The notes under the pieces: model-generated
Seen by the model: only the letters and a program-made list of their open reading frames with translations
Told to the model about the DNA's origin: nothing
Databases searched by the model: none
Program-made: the position numbers and the translations under genes
Assembly: GCA_030043505.1 (NCBI GenBank)
Contig: JASHXN010000055.1
Location: 1-8,807, forward strand
Source of the DNA: Thermoplasmata archaeon
Lineage (GTDB): Archaea; Thermoplasmatota; Thermoplasmata; UBA184
DNA length: 8,807 nucleotides
Direction: 5' to 3'
Part shown: piece by piece, positions 1 through 5,741 of the stretch
How positions within the stretch are numbered: the first letter of the stretch is position 1
Layout of the letters: every line of letters starts with the position of its first letter

Positions 1-267
1 CCGCTGCGCGACGATCTTGTGCGCCATCTCGTGGGCGATGAAACCGGTGAACACCGCCGCCGCCGCGAGCAGCACCGCGTTCAACGTGAACGCGGCGAGG
101 AGCCCGGACGCCTGGTAGCCGACCAGGAACGTGTGCTCGGAGAGGAGCAGCGTGATGTCGGCGGTGAGCACCGCGGCGGCCGCGGCGATCTGGAGCAGCT
201 CCTTCGTCGAGGTCGTGATCCGGCCCGGCACCCGCGCCTGCCCGACCGACGTGTAGTAGTAGCTCAT
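1..267 (-). CDS. M50 / site-2-protease-family membrane zinc metalloprotease, N-terminal part (runs off the window)
   Basis: An open frame of 89 codons starts with ATG at 267 and continues past position 1 without a stop, so only the N-terminus is present. It begins MSYYYTSVGQ. A basic stretch follows, then a hydrophobic segment (about residues 24-42) and a second one (about 54-78) that runs directly into HEMAHK (79-84). This is the HExxH zinc and catalytic motif at the end of a membrane helix. The RITTSTKELLQ stretch followed by a helix, and the ending HEMAHKIVAQR, fit archaeal M50 intramembrane metalloproteases. That family cleaves membrane-embedded or membrane-proximal substrates. Its ATG overlaps the TGA of the upstream binding-protein gene by four bases (ATGA at 264-267), so the two are probably translationally coupled. 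No Shine-Dalgarno sequence precedes the start. The second metal-ligand motif would lie outside the window, so activity cannot be confirmed. Confidence 0.8.
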   Translation of the reverse strand, partial: MSYYYTSVGQARVPGRITTSTKELLQIAAAAAVLTADITLLLSEHTFLVGYQASGLLAAFTLNAVLLAAAAVFTGFIAHEMAHKIVAQR

Positions 268-1181
268 GAGGCAGGACCCGCGGCCACCGGCGGCGTCGAA
301 GGGATCCACGATTCGACCGGCATCGGCCACGGGCCGGCGCCAGATGCCGCCAGGCGACGGACCAGCTCGATCCCGTCCGCCAGACGGGGCCCCGGTCGGC
401 TGAAGTACGCTTCGTCGGCGAGCACGATCCGGCTGTCCGGCAGCGCCGCCCGGACCGCGCGACCGAGCGACGGGCGTGAGAGCTCCTCGCGCGTCCGTTC
501 GACCGAGAAGCTGCACGGGCTCAGGATCACAAGGTCCGGATGCTCCTTCCCGAGCTCCGGCCACGTGGTCCGTTGCCCGGTCGCCCCCGGCTCGGGGCCG
601 ATGCCGTCGGCTCCGCCCGCCGCGAGGATCGCCGGGGTCCAAAGACCGGCGAGGATCGGCGGATCGAGCCACTCCACGACGGCGGTCCGGAGCCTGCCGA
701 CGCGCGGCCCCGGGGCCGACCGGCGCCGGAGCTCTTGCGCGAGCTGCCGTCCCGGTTCCGGCTTGCGGATCGCGGCTCCGACCCGCTCGACCGACTCCCA
801 GACCTCGTCCAGCGTCCGGGGGCTCAGGGAGACCACGGTCGGAGACACCCCGGCCTCGCGGCACGCCTCGGCGACTTCGTCGCCGGTGACCGAGCAGACG
901 CCGCAGAGGTCCTGCGTCAGGAGGACCTCCGGACGTAGCTTCCGGAGCAGGGGGACGTCCAGTTCGTACAGGCTCTCCCCCGCCGCGCGGGCACGGCGGA
1001 CCCGGGCGTCGATCTCGTCGGACGGGCAGCTCGCGTCGAAGGTCCGGGGCCGCATCACCGCCGGCAGCGACCGCACCGACGGCGGGTAATCGCACTCCAG
1101 ACTGCGACCCACGAGTTCGTCGCGCGCACCGAGGGCGCAGACGATCTCCGTGGCACTGGGGAGCACCGAGACGACGCGCAC
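264..1181 (-). CDS. Cobalamin-binding / BtuF-like periplasmic-binding-fold protein lacking a signal peptide
   Basis: The 305-residue protein starts with GTG at 1181 as MRVVSVLPSATEIVCALG, which is the opening of the helical-backbone metal/cobalamin-binding (BtuF, COG0614) fold. No hydrophobic signal or lipobox precedes it, so it should be cytosolic. Further family blocks are VGRSLECDYP (24-33), LLTQDLCGVCSV (87-98, with C93 and C96), VVEWLDPPILAG (168-179), SPCSFSVERTREEL (221-234) and YFSRPGPRLADGIEL (259-273). Exported homologues feed corrinoids or iron chelates to ABC importers, but no permease or ATPase gene is visible here. The ligand and role of the signal-less subgroup are not well established. 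It lies 30 bp downstream of the TPR gene on the same strand and overlaps the metalloprotease start by four bases. Family assignment is secure. The cobalamin ligand is inferred. Confidence 0.85.
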   Translation of the reverse strand: MRVVSVLPSATEIVCALGARDELVGRSLECDYPPSVRSLPAVMRPRTFDASCPSDEIDARVRRARAAGESLYELDVPLLRKLRPEVLLTQDLCGVCSVTGDEVAEACREAGVSPTVVSLSPRTLDEVWESVERVGAAIRKPEPGRQLAQELRRRSAPGPRVGRLRTAVVEWLDPPILAGLWTPAILAAGGADGIGPEPGATGQRTTWPELGKEHPDLVILSPCSFSVERTREELSRPSLGRAVRAALPDSRIVLADEAYFSRPGPRLADGIELVRRLAASGAGPWPMPVESWIPSTPPVAAGPAS

Positions 1182-1211
1182 AGATTCCGAGGCGCTCGAC
1201 GCGGGGGTGGG

Positions 1212-2324
1212 TTACTTACGTTTGCGGGCGGGGCGCTTCTTCGCGGGCGCTGCGCGGGCGGATTTCGGCCGCGCCGCCGTGTCGGCCCCACGCTTCGGGG
1301 ACGACCCGGGGGTGGGGGCCTCCGCGGGCGGAGAGGCCTTCGAGGGCGTCCGGGTCGGAACGGCGACCGGTCGCGGCGGCGCGGGCAGGCCCAGATGCTG
1401 GCAGAGGGCCACCTCGCGCTCGTACGGCAAGCCGAGCCGGCGGGCCTCCTCCCGGTCCGCGGCCCCGAGCTCCTTCGCCCCGGTCCGTTCCAAGGCGACC
1501 CCGTGCAGGAACCGAAGCTGGGGTTCCTCGGGAGTGCGGGCGAGCATCGCTTCGATCTCGACCTGCGCGCTCGGCCAGTCGCCGAGGTCGACGAGCGCCG
1601 CGACCAGATGGGCGCGCACTTCCGAGCGGGCCGCGTCCTCCTCGAGCAGCTGGCGGTACAGCGCGACCTCCTCCTTCGGCTTCGCGCGGGCCCCGAGGAT
1701 CGCCGCCTTTCCGAGACGCGCCTCGAGGTCCTGCGGATGGCTCGCGAGCACCGAATCGAACTGTCGGTCCGCGTCGTCCGTCAGGCCCAGCGCGAGCAGC
1801 GCGCGCGCGATCCCGACCTGGCCGGGTACGAACTCCGGCTTCAGCTCCACCGCCTGACGGTAGAATCGGAGCGCGAGCGCCGGCACGCCCCAGTCGAGCC
1901 AGACGGTAGCGCGGTGCACGACGTCGTCGAGCTGCACGGCGCTCGGAAGGAGCCGCCGATCGTCCGCCCGGCGCGCCCGGGGCTCTTCGCCGAGCCAGCT
2001 CTCCAGGCCCAACTGCCGCGCGAGTTCGGTGAAGCGTGCCCCCTCCACCAGGGTGGCCCCTCCGCGCAGGAGCTCTTGCGCGAGGACGGGCGGCAGCCGG
2101 CCGGGCGTGAGGACGACGAGCCGCGGCGTCTCCGCGGCCGCCTGGGAGGTCAGCTGGCGGATCGCCCCGAGCGAGACCCGGGCCGGATCCTCGAGAAAGG
2201 CGTAGAGGAAGCCGTCGCTCGTCCGGACGACCAAGCCCTCGTCCGTCGGCTTGACCGCGTCGAGCCGCTGGCCCATCGCTTCGACCAGCCCGGAGGCGAG
2301 CTGGACGAACGGCGCGGACGCCAT
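1212..2324 (-). CDS. TPR-repeat protein with an alpha/beta N-terminal domain and a basic Ala/Pro/Lys-rich tail
   Basis: I chose the ATG at 2324 (MASAPFVQLASG, 370 residues) over an upstream in-frame start at 2399, which would cross the promoter box and overlap the divergent gene. Residues 1-110 alternate strands and helices (VVRTSDGFLYAF, then PRLVVLTPGRLPP, then GGATLVEGARFTELARQLG). This resembles degenerate PD-(D/E)XK/Mrr-like domains, but I see no clear catalytic triad. Residues about 145-297 form roughly four to five TPR-like helical pairs, for example ALALRFYRQAVELKP (149-163), ADRQFDSVLASHPQDLEARL (185-204) and EVALYRQLLEED (219-230). Residues 314-370 are low complexity and end KKRPARKRK, so this tail is probably disordered and could bind nucleic acid or acidic partners. 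TPRs usually scaffold protein-protein contacts. The specific function is unknown. The gene is divergent from the prenyl synthase and probably leads the run into the BtuF-like gene. Confidence 0.75.
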   Translation of the reverse strand: MASAPFVQLASGLVEAMGQRLDAVKPTDEGLVVRTSDGFLYAFLEDPARVSLGAIRQLTSQAAAETPRLVVLTPGRLPPVLAQELLRGGATLVEGARFTELARQLGLESWLGEEPRARRADDRRLLPSAVQLDDVVHRATVWLDWGVPALALRFYRQAVELKPEFVPGQVGIARALLALGLTDDADRQFDSVLASHPQDLEARLGKAAILGARAKPKEEVALYRQLLEEDAARSEVRAHLVAALVDLGDWPSAQVEIEAMLARTPEEPQLRFLHGVALERTGAKELGAADREEARRLGLPYEREVALCQHLGLPAPPRPVAVPTRTPSKASPPAEAPTPGSSPKRGADTAARPKSARAAPAKKRPARKRK

Positions 2325-2347
2325 CGAAAATCCGAGAATCCGCCGCG

Positions 2348-2354
2348 TTAAATA
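2348..2354. promoter_or_regulatory. Shared TATA-like box between two divergent, apparently leaderless genes
   Basis: TTAAATA on the plus strand (TATTTAA on the minus strand) is the only strongly AT-rich element in the 55-bp spacer between the TPR gene and the prenyl synthase. Its centre lies about 27 bp from the minus-strand ATG (2324) and about 29 bp from the plus-strand GTG (2380). Archaeal TATA boxes are centred about 26 bp upstream of the transcription start, so either transcript would begin at or within a few bases of its start codon. Neither start has a Shine-Dalgarno sequence. The sequence and spacing are seen directly; bidirectional use is inferred. Confidence 0.6.
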
Positions 2355-2379
2355 CGCTGGGAGTCCAAACGCAATCGCC

Positions 2380-3441
2380 GTGGACCTCGCCGGCCTCACC
2401 CGATTTCTCCCCCGCGTCGAGCGCGCGCTCGGTGCTTCGTACGACCGGGGCCGGCCCGAAGTCCCCGGTTCCGTCCGCCCCTACGCCGCGCTGAACCGGG
2501 AGTTCACCCTGCGCGGAGGGAAGCGGTTCCGGGCGCTGCTCGTGCTCGGAGGCTACCACCTGGCGACCGGACGTTCCCCCGCCCCGGTCGTCCCCGCGGC
2601 CGCGGCGCTGGAGCACTTCCAGAGCTGGATGTTGATCCACGACGACATCATCGACCACGCGGAGACGCGCCGCGGGGGCCCGGCCGTCCACCGGGAGGTC
2701 GAAGCGCTCCACCGGCGGCAGCGTCTCCTCGGTCCGGGGACCGACTTCGGGGAGGGCGTGGCGATCACGCTCGGCGACCTGGAGGAGCCGTACACGGTCG
2801 ACGCCCTCCTCTCCGTTCGCGCCCCGCCGGCGGCGACGCGGGGCGCGCTCGCCGAGCTGGTCCGCATGACCCGGCTGACCGCGTACGGGCAGCTCCTCGA
2901 CCTGCGGAACGGCACGTTGCCCCCGGCGCGCGTCTCCGAGGCCGATGTCCTCGAAGTGCACCGGCTCAAGTCGGCGATCTACACGGTCGTCGCTCCGCTG
3001 CGCATCGGGGCGGTGCTCGGAGGGGGGAGCCCGCCGTTGCTGCGGGAGCTGGAAGCCGTCGGCACGGATCTGGGGGTCGCCTTTCAGCTTCGGGATGACG
3101 TCCTCGGGGCCGGATTCGGAAGCGGTGCGATCGGCAAGAGCGCCAACGACTTCGTGGAGGGCAAGCGGACGTTGCTGGTCGTGCGGGCATGGCGCGACGG
3201 CACGGCCGCCGACCGCCGTGCGATCGCCAAGGTTCTGGGCCAGCCGAAGGCGACCGCGCGCGACGTGGCGCGGGCCCGCGACAGCGTCGAACGCTCGGGG
3301 AGCCTGGCGTATTCGGAGCGCACGATCTCCCGGCTCACAGAGCGCGCCCTCCGGCGGCTCGAGCGGAGCCGGGCGATCCCGGCGCGGGGCAAGCCGCTCC
3401 TGCGCGAAGTGGCGGCGAAGCTGACCCAGCGGTCGATCTGA
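2380..3441 (+). CDS. Isoprenyl diphosphate synthase (polyprenyl synthetase family, probably geranylgeranyl diphosphate synthase)
   Basis: This enzyme condenses isopentenyl diphosphate with allylic diphosphates, giving C20 or related precursors of archaeal ether lipids. I chose GTG at 2380 (353 residues, MDLAGLTRFLPRVERALG) because the frame upstream lies across the promoter and the divergent gene. Family motifs are all present. They are GGKRFRALLVLGG (46-58), the first Asp-rich motif DDIID (88-92), HR (104-105), GQLLD (170-174), the second Asp-rich region FQLRDDVLG (235-243), and GKSANDFVEGKRTLL (252-266). DDVLG in place of a canonical DDxxD is common in this family. W83, five residues before the first motif, is bulky. 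In type I archaeal GGPP synthases an aromatic residue there limits elongation near C20, which supports but does not prove GGPP as product. The gene is convergent with pfdB, with stop codons 10 bp apart. Confidence 0.9.
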   Translation: MDLAGLTRFLPRVERALGASYDRGRPEVPGSVRPYAALNREFTLRGGKRFRALLVLGGYHLATGRSPAPVVPAAAALEHFQSWMLIHDDIIDHAETRRGGPAVHREVEALHRRQRLLGPGTDFGEGVAITLGDLEEPYTVDALLSVRAPPAATRGALAELVRMTRLTAYGQLLDLRNGTLPPARVSEADVLEVHRLKSAIYTVVAPLRIGAVLGGGSPPLLRELEAVGTDLGVAFQLRDDVLGAGFGSGAIGKSANDFVEGKRTLLVVRAWRDGTAADRRAIAKVLGQPKATARDVARARDSVERSGSLAYSERTISRLTERALRRLERSRAIPARGKPLLREVAAKLTQRSI

Positions 3442-3451
3442 CCGCGGGTCC

Positions 3452-3832
3452 CTAGCTTTCCGGCTCGTCGGCCGGTTCGGGCTGGACGCCGGCTGCCTGG
3501 AGCTGTTGCGAGAGGTCCTGCTGCATCGAGGTGTACCGCTCCTTCAGGTGGTTCTCCTGGCGCTCGACCGCCTTCTGGCGGACCTCGAGCGTCTCCTTCT
3601 CTTCGGTGAGGAGCCCCGACACCTCGTCGCGCGACTTCGCCTTCACGAGCAGGCTGCCGATCGGGCGGTAGACGGTCGCCTCGTCGGGGACCGTCTTCAA
3701 CTCCTCGAGCGTGTGGGTGATCTCGCGCAGGCGCAGGTCGAGCTGCATCCGCTGCTGCTGCACCGCGCCGAGCTCCTGCTGCAGCCGCTGGAACTGCTTC
3801 AGGTCGTTCTGGAGCTTCGCCGGAAGGGCCAC
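3452..3832 (-). CDS. pfdB: Prefoldin subunit beta
   Basis: The 126-residue protein has the beta-prefoldin plan. An N-terminal coiled coil (about 4-48, KLQNDLKQFQRLQQELGAVQQQ) is followed by a beta-hairpin linker around VPDEATVYRPIGSLLVKAKSRDEV (48-71). A C-terminal coiled coil (about 72-112, including EEKETLEVRQKAVERQENHL) and a short acidic tail PEPADEPES complete it. Archaeal prefoldin is an alpha2beta4 hexamer. It captures unfolded proteins with its coiled-coil tips in the cytosol and passes them to the thermosome. Translation starts at GTG (3832), only 7 nt after the pcc1 stop. Pcc1 next to prefoldin beta is a recurrent archaeal arrangement, which supports both calls. Besides readthrough from purB-pcc1, a TATA-like CTTATC about 25 bp upstream could give its own leaderless transcript. 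The alpha subunit gene is not in this window. Confidence 0.93.
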   Translation of the reverse strand: MALPAKLQNDLKQFQRLQQELGAVQQQRMQLDLRLREITHTLEELKTVPDEATVYRPIGSLLVKAKSRDEVSGLLTEEKETLEVRQKAVERQENHLKERYTSMQQDLSQQLQAAGVQPEPADEPES

Positions 3833-3839
3833 GGGCCGC

Positions 3840-4157
3840 TCACCGAGAGCGGGAGATAAGTGCTTCGGAACCGCCGGACGCCGGCGGGGCTCGGGGAGCG
3901 TCGGCCGCGGCGGTGACGGTCGCGACGGAGAGCGCGACCCATCCGAGGAACGTGTTGAGCGCGGCGCGCATCGCCCCCGCGTCCGAAGCCCGCACCGAGA
4001 GCGTCACGGTCGACCGGCTCCGCCGCATCGTCGTGCGGGCGCGCGGGACCTCGCGCGCCGCCTCGGGCGCGAGCGCCTCCTCGATCCACCGCGCGAGCTC
4101 CGGCCGCCCGGTACGGATCGTCACCGTCGCCGACCACGGGCTCCGGCGGCCCGTCAT
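3840..4157 (-). CDS. pcc1: KEOPS complex subunit Pcc1-like protein
   Basis: The 105-residue protein starts at ATG 4157. The longer frame that reads in from further upstream is antisense/out-of-frame purB sequence and was discarded. The first 80 residues match the small Pcc1/CTAG fold: a strand (SATVTIRTG, 9-17), a helix (RPELARWIEEALAPEA), two strands separated by an arginine-rich turn (TTMRRSRSTVTLSVRASD, 42-59), and a helix AGAMRAALNTFLGWVALS (60-77). Pcc1 is the dimerising subunit of KEOPS, which helps Kae1 make N6-threonylcarbamoyladenosine (t6A) at position 37 of ANN-decoding tRNAs. The last 25 or so residues (Ala/Pro/Ser-rich) look like a disordered tail. The ATG overlaps the purB TGA (ATGA, 4154-4157), so translation is probably coupled. 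pfdB follows after 7 nt. Kae1, Bud32 and Cgi121 are not in the window. Confidence 0.85.
   Translation of the reverse strand: MTGRRSPWSATVTIRTGRPELARWIEEALAPEAAREVPRARTTMRRSRSTVTLSVRASDAGAMRAALNTFLGWVALSVATVTAAADAPRAPPASGGSEALISRSR
3855..3860 (-). promoter_or_regulatory. Possible internal TATA-like box for pfdB
   Basis: CTTATC (minus strand) lies inside the 3' end of pcc1, centred about 25 bp before the pfdB GTG at 3832. This is the same spacing as the other candidate boxes in the window and would give a leaderless pfdB transcript. It stands out only mildly from its GC-rich surroundings, so it is a weak call. Confidence 0.35.
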
Positions 4158-5521
4158 TGGGCGAGGTCGCGGTCGACCCGGGCGAGCACGCGGTCGGTCT
4201 TGGCCGCCGCCGCCTGAACGTACGCTGCCGGGTCGAGCAGCGCGTCCAGCTCCGGCTCGGAGAGCAGCTCCCGCACGCGCGGGTCCGCCTTCGCCCGCGC
4301 CGCGAGCGACCCCGCGGCCGAGCCGCCCCGGCTCAGGTTGCGGAGGAGCTCGTGCGCCTCGTGCCGCGCGAGCCCTTTCGCCGTGAGGGCGAGCATCAGC
4401 TGCTCGGTCATGGCGGCCCCTCCGCCGTCGGCGACGGCGCGGGCCATCCGCGCCGTATCGACCTCCAGGCCCGCGAAGACGTCGGAGAGCTTGCCGAGGA
4501 TGTCGTCGACCAGCAGGATCGCGTGCGGGAAGACGACCCGCTCGTTCGCCGAGTTGGAGAGATCGCGCTCGTGCCACTGGACCATGTTCTCCAGCGGCGG
4601 AAGGGCGAAGGCGCGAACGAGGCGGGCGAGGCTCGTCACGTTCTCGCTCTGCATCGGATTGCGCTTCTGCGCCATCGTCGAGCTCCCCACCTGCCGCGCC
4701 TCGTCGAACGGCTCGGCGACCTCCGCGATCTCCGTCCGCTGCAGGTTGCGCACCTCGGTCGCCAGCCGCTCGGCGGTGCCGGCGATGAGCGCGAGAAGGT
4801 TCGTCAGTTCGGCGAGCCGGTCGCGTCCGACGATCTGCGTCGGCGCTTCGTCCGCCTCCAGTTCGAGCCGGCGCAGCGCCGCCTGCTCGACGTCCGCCGC
4901 CTTGTCGCCGAAGCTCGCGCCGGTGCCGACGGCGCCCGAGAGCTTGCCGACCAGCAGCCGCGGCCGCAGCTCGCGCAGCCGCTGGCGGTGGCGCACGACC
5001 TCCGCCGCCCCGACGGCCATCTTGTAGCCGAACGAGAGCGGGACGCCGTGCTGGCCGTGCGTGCGCCCGACGGCGGTCGTCGCCCGGTGTCGGCGGGCCA
5101 GCTCCGCGAGGACCTGGCCGAGGCGCACGAGGTCGCTGTCGAGCAGCGCCACGCACTCCTTGAACTCCAGCGCCAGCGCGGTGTCGGTGATGTCGGCGCT
5201 CGTCGCCCCGAAGTGGACCCACCGGCCCGCCGGACCGGCCGCTTCCGCGAGCGCCCGGGTGAGCGCCATCACATCGTGCCGGGTCTCCTTCTCGATCGCA
5301 TCGACCCGGGCGAGCGCGACGTGCTCCGGGGTGGCCGCCCGGTCGATCGCCTCGGCGGCGTCGCGCGGGATCAGACCGACCTCGGCCTCGGCGAGCGCGA
5401 GGGCGGCTTCGACGCGCAGCGCCCTCCGGAGGCGAGCGCCGCGAGAGAACAGCGCCCGCACCTCGTCCCGTCCGTAGCGGAACTCGAGCGGGCAGAACAG
5501 CGACGAACTGTCGTCCGTCAC
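4154..5521 (-). CDS. purB: Adenylosuccinate lyase
   Basis: PurB catalyses two steps of purine synthesis in the cytosol: SAICAR to AICAR plus fumarate, and adenylosuccinate to AMP plus fumarate. The 455-residue length is normal. Fumarase/aspartase-superfamily motifs are RHDVMAL (81-87), HFGATSADITDT (103-114), THGQHG (154-159, with the catalytic-region histidine H155), and GSSTMAQKRNP (279-289), the flexible catalytic-loop signature. WHERDLSNSANER (316-328) is characteristic of PurB among superfamily members. The loop reads MAQKRNP where MPHKRNP is the more familiar form. The GTG at 5521 gives the expected N-terminus (SLFCPLEFRYG) and has no Shine-Dalgarno sequence. A TATA-like box lies about 25 bp upstream, suggesting a leaderless message. 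purB leads the purB-pcc1-pfdB run and overlaps pcc1 by four bases. Confidence 0.95.
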   Translation of the reverse strand: MTDDSSSLFCPLEFRYGRDEVRALFSRGARLRRALRVEAALALAEAEVGLIPRDAAEAIDRAATPEHVALARVDAIEKETRHDVMALTRALAEAAGPAGRWVHFGATSADITDTALALEFKECVALLDSDLVRLGQVLAELARRHRATTAVGRTHGQHGVPLSFGYKMAVGAAEVVRHRQRLRELRPRLLVGKLSGAVGTGASFGDKAADVEQAALRRLELEADEAPTQIVGRDRLAELTNLLALIAGTAERLATEVRNLQRTEIAEVAEPFDEARQVGSSTMAQKRNPMQSENVTSLARLVRAFALPPLENMVQWHERDLSNSANERVVFPHAILLVDDILGKLSDVFAGLEVDTARMARAVADGGGAAMTEQLMLALTAKGLARHEAHELLRNLSRGGSAAGSLAARAKADPRVRELLSEPELDALLDPAAYVQAAAAKTDRVLARVDRDLAQ

Positions 5522-5541
5522 GACAAGAGACCTCGGGCCGC

Positions 5542-5550
5542 GTATTTATC
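5542..5550 (-). promoter_or_regulatory. TATA-like box for the purB-pcc1-pfdB operon
   Basis: GATAAATAC on the minus strand is centred about 25 bp upstream of the purB GTG (5521) and is the clearest AT-rich island in the 220-bp spacer. The distance predicts transcription starting at or next to the start codon. This fits the lack of any Shine-Dalgarno sequence before purB. No separate operator is recognisable. Confidence 0.6.
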
Positions 5551-5709
5551 GCTGCCCGGCCCCGCGCCGTGCCCTCGCGCGGCACTCCGAGCCCGGGCGG
5601 CCTTCCGGCCGGCGGCTGGACACGGACCCGCCGCCGTAGATGGTCCGCTGGGCGCGCGCGCAGTTGGACCGGCTGGTATCGTGCGGTTGGCCATTGCCGC
5701 GACCGCGCA

Positions 5710-5717
5710 ACCTATCT
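5710..5717 (+). promoter_or_regulatory. Weak TATA-like element for the GNAT gene
   Basis: ACCTATCT is the only relatively AT-rich stretch shortly before the ATG at 5742, centred about 28 bp upstream. Its match to a TATA box is poor, but the position agrees with the other candidate boxes in the window. Confidence 0.3.
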
Positions 5718-5741
5718 TCCGCCGGCCGGCTCGCCGGGGCG

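Larger units (their letters stand above)
5522..5741. other. Divergent intergenic region between purB and the GNAT gene
   Basis: This 220-bp spacer is the longest non-coding stretch in the window. It holds the purB TATA-like box near its left end and a weak AT-rich patch near its right end. The middle (about 5555-5700) is very GC-rich, with repeated CCGGCC-type words. I find no convincing small gene, tRNA-like fold or terminator. The frame that starts upstream at 5640 is only an open extension of the GNAT frame. Confidence 0.5.

Noticed and set aside
19..1089. 356-residue plus-strand open frame opposite the BtuF-like gene
   Set aside because: The composition is a mirror of the minus-strand gene, with no recognisable domain. 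The minus-strand protein matches its family along its full length.
264..1181. BtuF-like protein as an exported ABC transporter solute-binding component
   Set aside because: The protein begins directly with the first strand of the fold and has no signal peptide or lipobox. No permease or ATPase gene is present in the window.
1395..2351. 318-residue plus-strand open frame opposite the TPR gene
   Set aside because: There is no family signal, and the minus-strand frame shows TPR periodicity and a promoter at the expected distance.
1216..2961. 581-residue minus-strand open frame across the TPR and prenyl-synthase genes
   Set aside because: It covers two well-supported genes in a different frame, crosses their promoter, and shows only low-complexity Arg/Ala/Gly sequence.
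4158..5585. N-terminal extension of pcc1 in the open frame reaching up to 5585
   Set aside because: The extension lies within purB in another frame and is low complexity. The ATG at 4157 gives the normal Pcc1 size and an ATGA overlap with purB.
5590..5640. GC-rich inverted words (CCGGCC types) in the purB-GNAT spacer as a terminator or operator
   Set aside because: The repeats are imperfect and typical of the base composition. No T-tract follows, and similar words occur inside genes.
5640..5741. Longer N-terminus of the GNAT protein
   Set aside because: The extra 34 residues have no family similarity, and MAPLEVRPARREDL is the usual beginning of the GNAT fold.
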